NCBI GenBank assembly: GCA_009617715.1
Contig: VTFK01000140.1
Span: 806,001-870,000 of the forward strand
Length of the DNA: 64,000 nt
Origin: Plectrocnemia conspersa
Lineage: Eukaryota > Arthropoda > Insecta > Trichoptera > Polycentropodidae
Reading direction: 5' to 3'
Below, one piece after another: positions 9,910 through 21,082 of this stretch. The position numbers were made by a program, and so were the translations under genes. Within the stretch, counting starts at the first letter, position 1. The number at the start of each line of letters is the position of its first letter. The notes under the pieces are model-generated. The model was not told the DNA's origin. It was given only the letters and a program-made list of their open reading frames with translations, and did no database searches.

Positions 9910-10711
9910 TATGAAAGAATTGCAATAGTAGTTTTAGTTTAACCCTTAAACTGAAAGAATGACCATTCGGTCTTTCTCTAGTACTCAGTTCACTAATTTC
10001 ATGATTGCTCTTTTGAAGTTTATAACACCAACATATATTTATGGCAATTTTAATGCTCTATCACGTATTTTTTTATTAGCTATATAAACAGAACGATTCT
10101 TTATTGTGATGGTATAGTGTAGGGGTGGCGAACTTGGGGCCCGTGAATTCATTTGGGTTGACCTGCAGCAGATAGGACTTAAAATTAAATAAATCTGCCA
10201 GTAAAAGGTTACGGGTTACCTTTAGTTAGCGGACGATGATTTATGATGTTTTCGGATAATTTTGGTGTTCATGCATGACCACAAACTCGTGCCTCGGTAG
10301 GTTTTTTCTTCCTTTTCTTGGTAAAGGACAGTGTAATATTTGCCGTTGTGATGGCATATAACCACAAATATTGGTAGCGCGAGTGTTCCGCCTTGTTTTG
10401 CTTAGTTTTTATTCTAGGTGATAGCTCCAATCTAACCGTAATCATTTGGAAATATAATAAAATAATTTAGGGTAAAAAATGTGTGAAAATGGCGATTACA
10501 AAGAATAGAAAAGTTGATACAGTGTCGATCTATCCAAACGATTAATTTTTTATTGAAGTCAAAAGCAAATAACTAGGTACACGCCTAGTTTGTGCTGATT
10601 CGATATGACAAATATTGTCCAACTGGCCATTTTCGTTCGTTTAATTTTATGTATATTTTTATAGAACCATTAATTTAATTTTAAATTAAATTTTTGTAAT
10701 AATACTATAGG
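9910..10711. other. Intergenic, no gene
   Basis: AT-rich DNA. Around 10120-10150 is AGGGGTGGCGAACTTGGGGC followed by CCGTG, resembling hAT element ends, but I found no matching opposite end. Confidence 0.5.
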
Positions 10712-11774
10712 GGACCTATTTATATATATATTTATTAAGATTTCATTATGGCCAACACTTGGCGGCATTCTGATAACACTGGTAGCGGAGCCCTTAATGC
10801 ATGTCCGGGGCCCTACGCGCCTCTTGTAGTTGAGCGCCAACGCGCTTCCGGACATGCGCGTTTTGCTCGCGCCCCTTAGCCCTACGCGCTGCTCGGGTCT
10901 ACATTGATTCCACACCGATTGGAGCGAAGCACGCAGCTTGAGGCTGCGCCCTTACGCCTCATGAAGGCCTACACGCTTTCCTAGAACTCTATACGCAGAG
11001 TTTGCGCCCCACCTACAAATACCACCGCGCTCCCGTCACTCTCTCCCAAGCTGATTCAATATTCTTTATGCAGTCTAAAATGTTGCATTATTTCCAAAAA
11101 TCACGAAAAGTTTTTAGCGACGGGAGGTGACGGGTTGCAATTAGATACAGATTGAGCCGCTGCAGTAGTATTTTATTGAACGATTTGAAATTACAGTTAC
11201 ATGTTGTTTATAAATATACTATTTGGCTGGAAGGTTGCTAGTCGAGACAATCCGTCACGCCAGTTTTACCAGAGTGCCGCCAAGTTTTGACCATAATAAA
11301 CTTGAATAAATACATATTTAATGTAAATAGGATCCTATACCAGCCTCTCTTCCTATAAACTTACAATTGCGAAATTCAACTAGGAGGATAGAAGAAGGGG
11401 GGCCCTGGAGTTGCTGCTCTACACACAATGAGGTCGGTGGAGCTGGTTTTAAATAATAATTAAATGCTGGCGGCGCAAAGGTAACATAGTCGTGACGTAT
11501 GGTGCGGCGGCGCAGGCTCTGATTTTAGGGCTCCAGGTGCACCGCTTCTGGGGACGCGTGTAGGGCTCCAGTGACGCACGGCGTGGAAGCAATAGCAGTA
11601 GTATTTTATTGAAAGATTTGAAATTACAGTTACATGTTCTTTATAAATATACAGGGCGCGAGAGCGCCGAAGGTTGCCAGTCGAGACAATCCGTCACGCC
11701 AGTGTTACCAGAGTGCCGCCAAGTTTTGGTCATAATTAGCCTCAATAAATACATATATACATGTAAATAGGCCA
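10712..11774. mobile_element. Composite inverted-repeat element with GC-rich interior
   Basis: The left 75 nt (10712-10786, GGACCTATTTATATATAT ... AACACTTGGCGGCATTCTG) are the inverted match of the right end (about 11695-11774, CAGTGTTACCAGAGTGCCGC ... AAATAGGCC). A second copy of the right end, in the same orientation, is inside at 11159-11335. The two direct copies share about 175 nt, from GCAGTAGTATTTTATTGAA onward. The interior is GC-rich with repeated CCCTACGCGC and GGAGCCCTA motifs in both orientations. No transposase is encoded. It abuts the truncated 3' end of the Tigger pseudogene, so it probably inserted there. Confidence 0.78.
11159..11335 (+). repeat. Internal direct copy of the element's right terminal repeat
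   Basis: Runs parallel to 11595-11774: GCAGTAGTATTTTATTGAA, GATTTGAAATTACAGTTACA, then GTCGAGACAATCCGTCACGC, AGAGTGCCGCCAAGTTTTG and TGTAAATAGG. Fewer than about one base in ten differ by eye, apart from a 15-nt replacement near the middle. Confidence 0.85.
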
Positions 11775-12115
11775 CTACAAGCTACTTCATCACTATCTGT
11801 TGCTGCTACTGCTTTGGAAAAAGTCTTGTGCAAATAGTACGCTTTGAACGTATTTATATCGCCTTGGTACATTGGCTGTAGGATTGTAGTCATCAAGGTG
11901 CTGGGGGTGGACTGGGGCATTATCAAGCAGAAGGATAATTTTAAAGGGAACACACTTTTCCAGACTGAGCATGTTTGACCGAGGGTATGAAGCAGCTGAT
12001 AGACCAATCCTCAAATTAAGCTTGCGTTGTCCATGCCTTCTTATTTACATGATAGTAAACGGGCAGTGTGTGCTTATTAACCTACTTAATGCACATGGGT
12101 TCTTAAAGCGATAGA
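11775..12115 (-). pseudogene. Tigger/pogo (TIGD1-like) transposase remnant, C-terminal piece
   Basis: Minus-strand translation gives VYYHVNKKAWTTQA, then SGKVC, the DDE-domain block LLLDNAPVHPQHLDD (one frame), and after a frameshift ILQPMYQGDINTFKAYYL and FSKAVAATDSDE. These are the landmark blocks of Tigger/TIGD1 DDE transposases (KAWM, DNAPSHP, LQPMDQGVI.TFK.YY). It has stops and at least one frameshift. Its 3' end is cut at the composite element; its 5' part continues beyond the insertion at 14867-15527. Confidence 0.88.
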
Positions 12116-13071
12116 CAGGGCCGGCTCTAGGTTATTTGGCGCCCCAGGCAAACACTAAATTTAGAAGATTCTAAAAATGTCCATGATAAAATAATTAGAG
12201 AAATTAGTGTCATATCAGCAGCTTTAAAATATTTAAATAATTTTATACAGTACATCCCAAAAAAATCAATTTTAATAGACGTTTTCTTAGAGAACATAAA
12301 AAATATTAAAAGAAATTATGCAATACTAGAAATTATATCATTACCAGTTCTCTGTGGGAATATTGTGCTTAGATTCTAATTCTTGTGCATAGTTTTATGG
12401 TTCATAGTTATTTTTCAGAAGCCATGAGCGATTAATAAAATGACTACGCCGAAATGGAACCAAACTTATTCAGTTAAATAACCGCCTGCATCATAATCAT
12501 TGCTACGCGATTGCCATGACAAATCCCAGAATATCACAAGATAAAAAATACGTTTTATTAGCGTTTAGGTAGTTTGATCCACATTAACTTTCAATCCTCG
12601 TACATAATACTAAACATGTATAACATGTTTATGGTTCACACGTACCTGGTTTATTTGCAATTCGAATAATTATATTAAATCGGTAAATCAATGTAAAATA
12701 CTCTTATCAACAGATGTCATTGCGTTATCGACCATCTTTTTTATTTTATATGAATTATTTCAATTATATTTTATGATTACTCATTGTAAGCTCTTAAACT
12801 TAATAAAATAACATTATACACGCATTCGATAATGATCCCTGTGTATTTTGTTTATTTATGTATATAGTAACCATTTTATAAGATCATGCGTTTCCAAGGA
12901 AATTTAAAATAATTAAACTCTTTTTTCTGATTGGTCGAACCGGTTGAGAACTACGGTTATGCAATTATAGGCTTTATATATATGTAAATAGATACTATTA
13001 TTTCATAGCAAGTAGAACGTACAACGAGATTTTAACAAAAAAAAACAAAAGCGAACAAAATATATAATATA

Positions 13072-13470
13072 TAATAATAAATAAATTATTAGCTCCACTA
13101 CCTCCTCACCTATTCTATACTCCTGGTAGATTATGACAAAAAACCCGTACAAAAACGATAGTTTGAAGCGTTTTTTCTTTCTGAATATGCTTTGAGGTGC
13201 ATAATTTGCAATCCAAGCATAATTTGCAGAAATTGAAAAAATAGTTTTCCTAATAATTAAAATAATAAATTAATTGTCAGCTACCTTCTCACTCATATGC
13301 ACTCCTGGTAAATTATGACCAAAAACCCGTACAAAAACCGTTTAGTGTGTTACAAAATGGTAGTTTGAGGCGATAATTTTTTAGCATAGGCTTCGACGCT
13401 ACTTTTCTGATTGCAGTAATTAAGAAAAAACTTTTTTGCATTAATTAAAACAATAAATTAATTGTCTGCT
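13072..13470 (+). repeat. Tandem repeat, period about 186 nt
   Basis: Units start near 13072, 13258 and 13446 at AATAATAAATTAATTGTCAG-like sequence. The first two share CTCCTGGTA, ATTATGAC, AAAAACCCGTACAAAAACG, GTAGTTTGA.GCG and a TTTTTTGCA/TTTTCC end; the third is cut short. Divergence between units shows that the array is old. Confidence 0.75.
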
Positions 13471-14069
13471 TCACATACCGACTAATGAGTGATCCGCTAA
13501 GGAACGTGTTGCCATTCGCCGCCGTCACGTCAGTGTTACCAGAGTACCACCTAATTTTTGGCATAATGAATAAATAAGTCTTCACAATAAAATATTTAAT
13601 TTATCATAAAATCAATTTAACCTAAAATTATATTTTAATTTGAAAGTTAAGTTAAACAGCAACGTGCTACTGCAATAGGTGAAGACAGGAGACTAAAAAT
13701 ATTGTAATAAAATAAATGTGTAATAACAGGATAAATAAGAGCAATTATTATGAATACATAATGAGTCACGAGCAGTGTTTTAGTGGTCTAAAACATTTTT
13801 GATGTCTATTATATTTAATTTACATTATTGCATAAAAAAGTAGTGAGTTTAAAACTAATAAAATGTATTTAATCAAATTATAAATAGTAGCGTTTCTCAG
13901 AAAAATCTCATAGTATTTTATTATTATTATTATTTTTTACTTTAACTGTTTATACATTATTTATTCTCTTAGTCTTGCTGTATCTCTGTTTTTTCAGTAT
14001 CTGTTCTTATTAAAAACTTATTATGATTTGTCACTATATGTATAATTTATATTATGTTAGCAAGAAGAT

Positions 14070-14420
14070 CAAGGGACGAGTAGTATCAGCAAATAAATAC
14101 CATTTCAGCCTAATAAAACAAATCAAATCGTGGACACTATCTCGTCGTACAAAAATATTGTTCTACAAAACGCTGATCAGACCAATTCTGACATACGATT
14201 CAGAGAGCTGAACACTTAACAGGTCTGACGAAAGGCTGTTTGACATATTCGAGAGAAAAGTGCTTCGCAGGATATATGGCGCTATATACGAGAGCAACGA
14301 GTGGCGTATACGAAACAATCGGGAGCTCTACAACCTCTTCTAAGAAGAGAATGTCTCCACCTTCATTAGAATTGGAAGATACCAGGAAGGAAGTTGGAAG
14401 AAAAATATGATTGTAGCCGG
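14070..14420 (+). pseudogene. Non-LTR retrotransposon fragment (RTE-like, C-terminal to RT)
   Basis: Translation gives LSRRTKILFYKTLIRPILTY, SES, a stop in place of Trp, LNRSDERLFDIFERKVLRRI, YG and EWRIRNNRELY, then a further stop. This is the block after the reverse-transcriptase palm in RTE-type elements (K..LYK.LIRPVLTYGSE.W, FERK.LR.IYG). It lies within the hAT-bounded insertion. Confidence 0.85.
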
Positions 14421-14866
14421 TGTATGTTCGGATTATATGCAGTTTAAAAAATGGGATAACGAACCTAACTTAACCGGCGAACGGTTGATGATGCTCGATT
14501 TTTATCAAGTTAAAAAATATGGAACAGTGTACCTAGTCAATCAATGACCGGTATATATGAAGTTTAGTCGTTTAATCGCCGTCAGTGTTCTCCTCTCCAT
14601 ACTGTTAATCTTTCAACATCCCGACTACGCGGCTTCCACCCTCTTGAATTTGCATCAAATAAAAATAATATATGCATGTTTTTATTGCTTTACAGCGAAT
14701 CGCTTAGATTAGCGCATCAGTGCGACAAATAATATCAGATTATATTATTTAACAATATTGTTTGATCATTTTAAGTGAATACTACGTCTTTATTTGGTAT
14801 CACGACGCCCCACAAGTCTACACCTCAGGCGATCGCCTGTACTGCCTGCCCCACGGGCCGGCCCTG

Positions 14867-15527
14867 GCGATAGATGAAAGATTTAACTCTTAACTTGAAC
14901 TTAACAACGATGGAACCCTGTCTTTAAAAACCTTGAAATTGTGCATTGCTTTAGCTTATTTGTGTATTTCAAGCATTTATTCCAACAATGTCCGGTTTCC
15001 GGTTTATACCGGACCTTACTCGTCAATTTTTCCACTGCTTCTACGTCCGTGCATGCCGCCTTACCGTTGATACTCCGATTATGCAGGTTGATTCTTCGCT
15101 GAAGCCATTGAAACCATCTATGGCTTGCCGTGAATGATTCAATAGATTCTTCACCTTTGCCTCTTCAAAGTCTCATAGATACTGCGTGCTTTGGCTTGAA
15201 TTATTAAAAGGCACATCGGAATTATTTTTTGCATTTGATTGTCAAATCAGGTGACCAATAATTTCTTCATCTCATGTATGAGGTTTATCCGCTGCCTAGT
15301 TATTATGGTTCCAAATCCTGTTAATGTAATCACTACCTCTTTCACTCTAACTTTATCCTTCAAGATTACCGAAAAGGTCGAATGCGTCAGCTCATTCTCA
15401 TGCTATCGCTTTAACTTTTTTGCCAGCTTCATCTTCAAGATATTCAATTTCATCACAAGATCGCTACCCTATTTCGAATCTCGGCGCTTCCTCCAAGTAA
15501 GCTCATGCCATTTCTTTTCACCGACAT
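14867..15527 (-). pseudogene. Tigger/pogo (TIGD1-like) transposase remnant, N-terminal piece
   Basis: Minus strand, from a possible ATG at 15525-15527: segments include ENELTHSTFSVILKDK, RINLIHEMKKLL, IIPMCLLIIQAKARSIYETL, ESFTASHRWFQWLQRRINLH, NGKAACTDVEAVEKL and RFKNPCALSR at the junction with the other half. They match the HTH/CENPB DNA-binding region and the start of the DDE domain of TIGD1-like transposases. Several stops and frame changes are present. Confidence 0.82.
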
Positions 15528-15529
15528 CT

Positions 15530-16700
15530 AGTATTATAGGGTGCACAATAAAGTACATACAAATAAAGTACACTCTTGGAGATTGCGAACACTTTGTGTA
15601 GTGAATAGTGACTGACTGCTGGAATGAGACTTATTAATAAAGAGATATAAACTGGGAAAGATCACCAAATCAACGGTGAATTTATCATTTATGCTCTCTT
15701 TTATTCTTAAACGTCGTCGGTCTATGAAGAGATAGTTGTAGAAAATTCGACCAGTTCAGTGCATTTCCGCGCTGGTCGTAAGTCCGAGCGGTCGGTAAAT
15801 AGGTAGGTCGTAAAGTGAGGATTAAGAATTAAAATAGTAGTTTTTTTAAATATTAATTTTATTAATCAAAATACGAACCATTCTTTGCAATGGTTTTCTC
15901 ACAGTGAGTTTAACAATAAATACGTTCATAAAAATCTGTAATGCTTTGGTTATTAAATTTGAAGTGAACATGAACATGTACCAAACGACTTATTGTTATT
16001 AGATGAAAGAATTTGGTGAGGCAAGGGTACTCGATAATAATGTATAATTAAAATTAATTAATTAAAACGAAAGGCATATTTAAAAGTTTTAATTTATAAA
16101 TATATATTTTAAATAAATATCACATTAATTTCAGCTGTTTGATTTTAATAATTATTTGCTCAAAGTTGCTAATACACATTTAACTTGTATTGTTTATTTT
16201 TAAATTTTTTTCGTATGATGTAAAATATTTCCTTAATAATTTAAAAATAAAACACTTAGGTTGCCACAATACACAATAACGTAACTTTTTTATCAAAAAA
16301 TATTATCACAATGCTTCTCAATCAGTTATAATGATATAATAACAATCTTAATTCGACCAGGAATTTTAATTCGTTGCCACCTGTCACATTTTTTTTATCA
16401 AAGCTATTGTAATAAGATTTTATATAAATAATGTTTTAAATGATTTATTAAACGCCATTGAAAATTAAACTAAAGGAATTATATAATATATAAGGAACAT
16501 AATAATCAAAGGTGACATTTAAGCAAAAGATATTTAATTTCTATATGTAAACTTTTCGATAACCAGCCATATTTTTCTTTCTCTTCAAATTTATTTAATA
16601 TTTAATTTATGACACTTTGAAATAATAAGTGGAGTGGTCTTATTTTTATGTATACATATTATTTATATATTTGCATGCTTTAATTTAATAATATTTTATT
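15530..16700. other. Intergenic between convergent Mbs and Rab21, no gene
   Basis: AT-rich. A short repeated AAATAAAGTACA motif occurs near 15549-15578. No coding similarity. TTTATT at 16695-16700 reads AATAAA on the minus strand and could be the Rab21 polyadenylation signal, about 50 nt after its stop. Confidence 0.5.
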
Positions 16701-16747
16701 CAACGATAATAACAGTCTATATTTAGTAGTATATATGTACATATGGT

Positions 16748-17059
16748 TCACGTGCAGCCGGCGCAAAAGTGGCGCGGTTGGGCTTCGTCGTCCACGACGA
16801 GTACCCGGCTCTCGTCAGAGTGACGCTCGACTTCCGCCTGTCGCGTCATGTGCTCGGCGAGCTCCAAGAACAACTCTTCGATGCCGCGGTTCAATTTGGC
16901 AGAAGTTTCAAAGTGCGTCGCACCTGCGGATTCGGCGTAGAGGCGAGCCTCTTCCGCGTCCACGCAGCGTTGGGCAGCCAGGTCTGCCTTATTACCGGCG
17001 ATCACTAGACACACGTCCGGGCCGAGCACTTTGCGCAGCTCTCTCACCCAGCTTTTGAC
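16748..17059 (-). CDS. Rab21: Rab21 exon 3: NKxD, SAK and C-terminal tail
   Basis: Phase-0 start VKSWVRELRK, followed by GNKADL, AESAGATHFETSAK and GIEELFLELAEHM. The hypervariable tail includes VLVVDDEAQP, like the IIDDEPQ of vertebrate Rab21. Stop TGA at 16750-16748. Confidence 0.96.
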   Translation of the reverse strand, partial: VKSWVRELRKVLGPDVCLVIAGNKADLAAQRCVDAEEARLYAESAGATHFETSAKLNRGIEELFLELAEHMTRQAEVERHSDESRVLVVDDEAQPRHFCAGCT

Positions 17060-20000
17060 CTGCAAACGACCAGAAATACAAATTTATCATAGTTACTGAT
17101 TAAGTTTGACAATAGTGATAGATAAGAACAGTCGATACTATATGAGGAATATTATTGCAGTACCTTCTGGAATGATTCCTCATTGGTGATGTCATACACC
17201 AGCACGGCGCCGTGCGACGATCGGTAGTAGATGGGCCCCAAAGCGTGGAATTTCTCTTGGCCGGCCGTGTCCCACACGGACAGGTTGATCCGCTCGCCCC
17301 TCAAGTTGATTTTCTTGTTGAGGAAGGATGCCTATATTTAAATTTTATTTATTTTCAAGAGTTTTTTTTTATTATATAATATAAAGTATAATGAGTACAT
17401 TTGCCTTCAATAATAATAGAGTGCTTATATTAGCGCAGAATAGTGTCGCAACTAGTGTATTGATAATTAAACTTTTAAAGCCAGCGATTTACTTAATGTT
17501 TAAAAAGTCGCGAGAAGTCTATTTGGAGGCATTATTTTAAATTTTGTCTCTATTTTACTTTAAACTTATATTTCCTTGAAATAAAATAGCAATGTCTAAT
17601 TTACTGAGTGAAAAGTTGAGATGCTTTATTAAAATACTTCAACTACTTCGTTATTGATTATCTTCAACACAATTTACAATAAAAAATTCTGCAGCTACAA
17701 TCCGTGTATAAAGTTATCTTGCCTTCAGTAAAAAAAATAGAAGATTCAATTGATGTATTCTATCTCATCTTAGAAAATTGTATGAATGAAGATATTGTAG
17801 AATAAGAGGCATATGAAGAACTCATTTTTTAATACCAGTTGGATATTAAAAACAAAATAACGTAAGCTATGAGTCGCCATTTACAGTTCTCTAATATTAT
17901 GTGATTATCAGTGTTTTAAACACGAAGCTGGTAATAATCACACGTGTTTAAAGTGTCAAATGTTAGTTTGCAACAACACATTTATGAAATAGATCGTTAG
18001 CCACTGTTCAACACGTTAAAACATTTTTTATATGCTAAGATTTATGTTTACACACGGTTAGATTCAATTTATTCGGCTGGAAAAAGTGGTATCATATAAG
18101 ATTGGTACAACTGTTCGACTGCATCTGTCATTGACATATTAGTAGTTGACGCGCCAATGCTGAATTAGACGCTTATAATTGATTAAAAAATGCATCATAA
18201 AAATGTATATTGATTAATCAATAAAAATTATAATATAATTATTAATAACGGTTTTTCTTTTTTTTTAATACTACTTAATTTCATTAAGCAAATGTTCAAA
18301 AGGGAAAGACGCATTTATGAGTACCACAATTGGAATGAGATAATAAAATAGGTTAACTTCAAGTTTCGGCACGTTACTTTATTTTGACCACGTGTTATTT
18401 TTATTCTGACCGGTTAATATTTTTATTCTGACCGTTTTTAACTTTTATTTAGACCGTTCTTAATTTTTATTCTGACCGAGATTCAATTTTTATTCTGACC
18501 CAAAGTTGGTTTAAATTCTGACCATTTATTATTTTATTCTGATTATTGTGAAGTTCGATCCAGACTGTTCCGTTGGCCGTGTTTATTATTCTCCAAAGAA
18601 AGTGGGTTTGTTGACCTTAATCATTTGATAATAGCACTGAAATAAAGACTAAAGATCACAATCACATGTTCGATCATTTCTCTCTCTTAAAATGTTTGGA
18701 AAACAACCAATAGAAGTGATGATTAACGCTCAACTTAAAGCTAATATAAGTCAACATAATGAGCAAGTTAGTAAAAATAGAATATTAAAACGAACGACTG
18801 ACGCAGTAGTATAATACATTGAATTTTTAAATGCACTTCGAGTGTTGATATTATTATTATGTTGATATTATTCTTGACGAAACTTCAGATGTAATGACGA
18901 ACGTTTTGTTTATGAAGGTGAAGTTCACGAGCGGTTTATTGGCTTTACAGACGTTAGCTCTGATAAAACAGCTGCTGGTTTATTTTGCCACATTTTAAAT
19001 ATAGTTGAAGAATTTCAAATTCAAGAAAGATTGGTTTTACAGACTTATGATGGGGAAAGTGTAATGAGCTGGCATATTAATAGTTTGCAAGCCAAAGTAC
19101 TCGAAGCTTATCCATTGGACATTTTTACGCATTGATATGCTCGTGTATTGAATTTAACATTACAACAAGGTCTTTCCAATATAGAAGAGTGCAAATCATT
19201 CTTTCAAACTTTAAATGGATTGTTTGCATTCCTTTCGAAATCTTCTAAACGAATATATGCTTTACAAGAGTTTGTAGCTGGAAGACTTCCTTCTGTAGCA
19301 CCTATGAGATGGAATTATACATCACGTTTAAGTAACACAGTTTAACAATACAGAAATAAATTTATAGACTTTTTTCGAGACATCCTGAAAAAATGTAAAT
19401 TATAAGCACGAGGATTTCTTAGCTTTTTTGGAAAATTTGCAAACAAGAAAACTTCTTCATGTATTTACAAAACTTTTTGGAATAACTTATGTGATATACA
19501 ACATTCTACAATCTAAATCTTTAGATATATTATATTGCTGTAAAAAAATTACTGACGTTTTGCAATGCAAAAACTCAGATATGAACAGGATAATAATTGC
19601 GAAAAATTACGGAATTCTTATGTGTCCGAAGAAAATCACCACAGACTCCTGGGAAATGAATTAGTTATTGAAGAAAAGTTTACAATTTACAAAAAATAAT
19701 TAATCTGGCTAAAAAAATTATAGGAGATACCTACTAAGGCAATTTTCCAGACAAGTTGTATGGAAATATATATTAAAACTACAGCAGTTTATTTATACAG
19801 CATATTTTGATACTCCCCTTGTAATACATTTGTAGCAATAAACTGCACTTAATTCCATTTTCAACATAAAATTTTGTACAATTACTTGGTTCCATCATTT
19901 TTGAAATAAATAAATGGCCGAGCTTGATAAAATGTGTCGATAATTATTGAAGACTAGCTGACTAGCGCGCGGTCAACCTGCGGGTCACGTAAAATAAAAA

Positions 20001-20720
20001 TTGAAACCTAATTATCAAACGTTTTGAATGTTTTATTTTTATTTAAAAAAAAAAAACATTTACGAATAAATTTAATAGCATTTTAAGCTTTAATCGTTAA
20101 TGGGTTAGTACCTATGTTCTAACCCATTTAGCGACTGAAGTTTTTGCAGATAGATACAACAAAACCCATCATAATGGGTAGAAACTACCAGATCCGTCAT
20201 TAAGTATTGTCATCTACCTAGTCTGGTCCCTCATATGATACTTTTCCACTCAGTAAAGACTTGTATTTTTATTCGTGCCACTCCAAACGACTAGAAAATT
20301 AAAAAAGCTTGATAAATGAACGCTTCACAAACTGAAGGAAAACCAAAACATATGTATATGAAGTTTGCTCTGCATTTATGTTACGCAATAGAAATAAAAC
20401 ATTTCTCAACAAGGCCAAATCGAAGATATGTTGAATCACGTTTATTTAGTTCTATAGATAAACTTTAAGAATCTCCGATCCAGATTTGTGATAGAGCGCA
20501 TATGAAACCACAGTACATGATTATAAATACAAATATGGCGGCAACGCAAATTGCGAGGCAAGCGAGAGGAGCGGGGGCCCACCTGAACGGTAGAAGCGTG
20601 GTGCTCATTGAAGCGATCTTCGATGTAGCGCAGCAGCAGCGAAGTCTTGCCGACGCAGCCTTCGCCCAGCAGTACGATCTTGAAGTTGCGCTGGGAGCGC
20701 TGCTGCCCGCTCGTCACCAT
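16748..20720 (-). CDS. Rab21: Rab21 small GTPase (three coding exons)
   Basis: Endosomal Rab GTPase; the family controls early endosome and integrin traffic. Coding exons on the minus strand: 20720-20583, 17331-17164, 17059-16748; 46+56+104 codons including stop, so a protein of about 205 residues. The P-loop GEGCVGKT is at residues 19-26 (the GEGCVGKTSL form is typical of Rab21), WDTAGQE near 66-72, NKAD near 125-128 and ETSAK near 153-157. Other Rab21 traits are FHALGPIYYR and GIEELFLEL. All splice sites are GT/AG (CAG|GTGGGC, TATAG|GCATCC, CAGAAG|GTACTG, TTTGCAG|GTCAAA). The start ATG gives MVTSGQQRSQRNFKIVLLG, the usual short leader. It ends in CAGCT, with cysteines at -5 and -2 rather than adjacent. 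Intron 1 (3.25 kb) holds a hAT relic on the other strand. Confidence 0.97.
17164..17331 (-). CDS. Rab21: Rab21 exon 2: switch I/II region
   Basis: A 56-codon exon, phase 0 at both ends. It encodes ASFLNKKINL (effector side), LSVWDTAGQEKFHALGPIYY (switch II with the catalytic Gln) and AVLVYDITNEESFQK. Confidence 0.97.
18376..18545 (+). repeat. 22-23 nt tandem array in Rab21 intron 1
   Basis: About seven units of TTTTTATTCTGACCG plus a variable 7-8 nt. They lie just outside the hAT transposase relic, so they may be subterminal repeats of that element. Confidence 0.85.
18690..19690 (+). pseudogene. hAT transposase relic (ZMYM1-like), antisense in Rab21 intron 1
   Basis: Pieces in several frames on the plus strand: AQLKANISQHNEQVSKNR, ILDETSD, GFTDVSSDKTAAGLFCHIL, LQTYDGESVMSWHINSLQAK, then after a TGA LNLTLQQGLSNIEECKSFF, PSVAPMRWNYTSRLSNTV, and FLENLQT...KLFGITYVIYNILQSKS with LDILYCCKK. 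This block order is that of the hAT transposases annotated as zinc finger MYM-type protein 1-like. Stops and frameshifts throughout make it dead. Confidence 0.88.
20583..20720 (-). CDS. Rab21: Rab21 exon 1: start and P-loop
   Basis: A 46-codon exon from ATG to CAG|GTGGGC, carrying the P-loop and the first half of switch I (NEHHASTVQ). Confidence 0.96.
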
Positions 20721-20870
20721 AGCGATGCAGCGGGAGGCACATCAGCGGAGCGAACCAACTGTCACGAGACAAAACCGGTGCACATGCGCAAGCGCAAATC
20801 GCGTGTTGCTCATAGTGCAGTTGCACAAACTGCAAGCAAGAATTTTCAAATATGTAAACAAGCACAATAA
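20721..20870 (-). promoter_or_regulatory. Rab21: Rab21 5' UTR / probable promoter
   Basis: The 150 nt upstream of the start codon are clearly more GC-rich than the DNA further out. They contain GCACATGCGCAAGCGC, close to the NRF1 (erect wing in flies) site TGCGCATGTGC on the gene strand. No TATA box is evident. An upstream ATG (ATGAGCAACACG) opens a 23-codon frame that ends before the main start. The transcription start cannot be fixed from sequence. Confidence 0.45.
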
Positions 20871-21082
20871 TTTATTTTTGTGTACAAAAATTAGCTTTTA
20901 GTTATTGTAATATTTTCTCAAGTAGTTAATTATTATAAAAAATATTTTATTTATTTTACATTTTTTAAAAATATATCTCATCGTTTAATTTTCATAATTT
21001 GTCTATTTTTAATGTACTTTCGGTAGCAGCTTAATTGTTAAAAGTCTTACCTTGTAAAAAGTTTTCGAAATGTTTTAACTAA

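Larger units (their letters stand above)
12116..14866. mobile_element. hAT-like element inserted into the Tigger relic
   Basis: Ends are CAGGGCCGGCTC and, inverted, CAGGGCCGGCCC. They are bordered by the perfect 8-bp direct repeat GCGATAGA (12108-12115 and 14867-14874), which fits hAT superfamily target duplication. Removing the 2.75 kb rejoins the Tigger coding sequence. No hAT transposase is visible inside; the interior holds 186-nt tandem repeats, a copy of the CAGTGTTACCAGAGT repeat (13515-13590) and a retrotransposon fragment. Confidence 0.88.

Noticed and set aside
10122..10150. hAT-like end AGGGGTGGCGAACTTGGGGC
   Set aside because: No matching inverted end or target duplication found nearby.
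15239..15601. 120-codon plus-strand frame
   Set aside because: Lies antisense to the N-terminal Tigger transposase relic and has no similarity of its own.
16735..17058. 107-codon plus-strand frame, Arg/Pro-rich
   Set aside because: Antisense shadow of Rab21 exon 3; its GC-rich composition comes from the coding exon on the other strand.
20502..20901. Ala-rich plus-strand frames of 84-122 codons
   Set aside because: Antisense shadows of Rab21 exon 1 and its 5' UTR.
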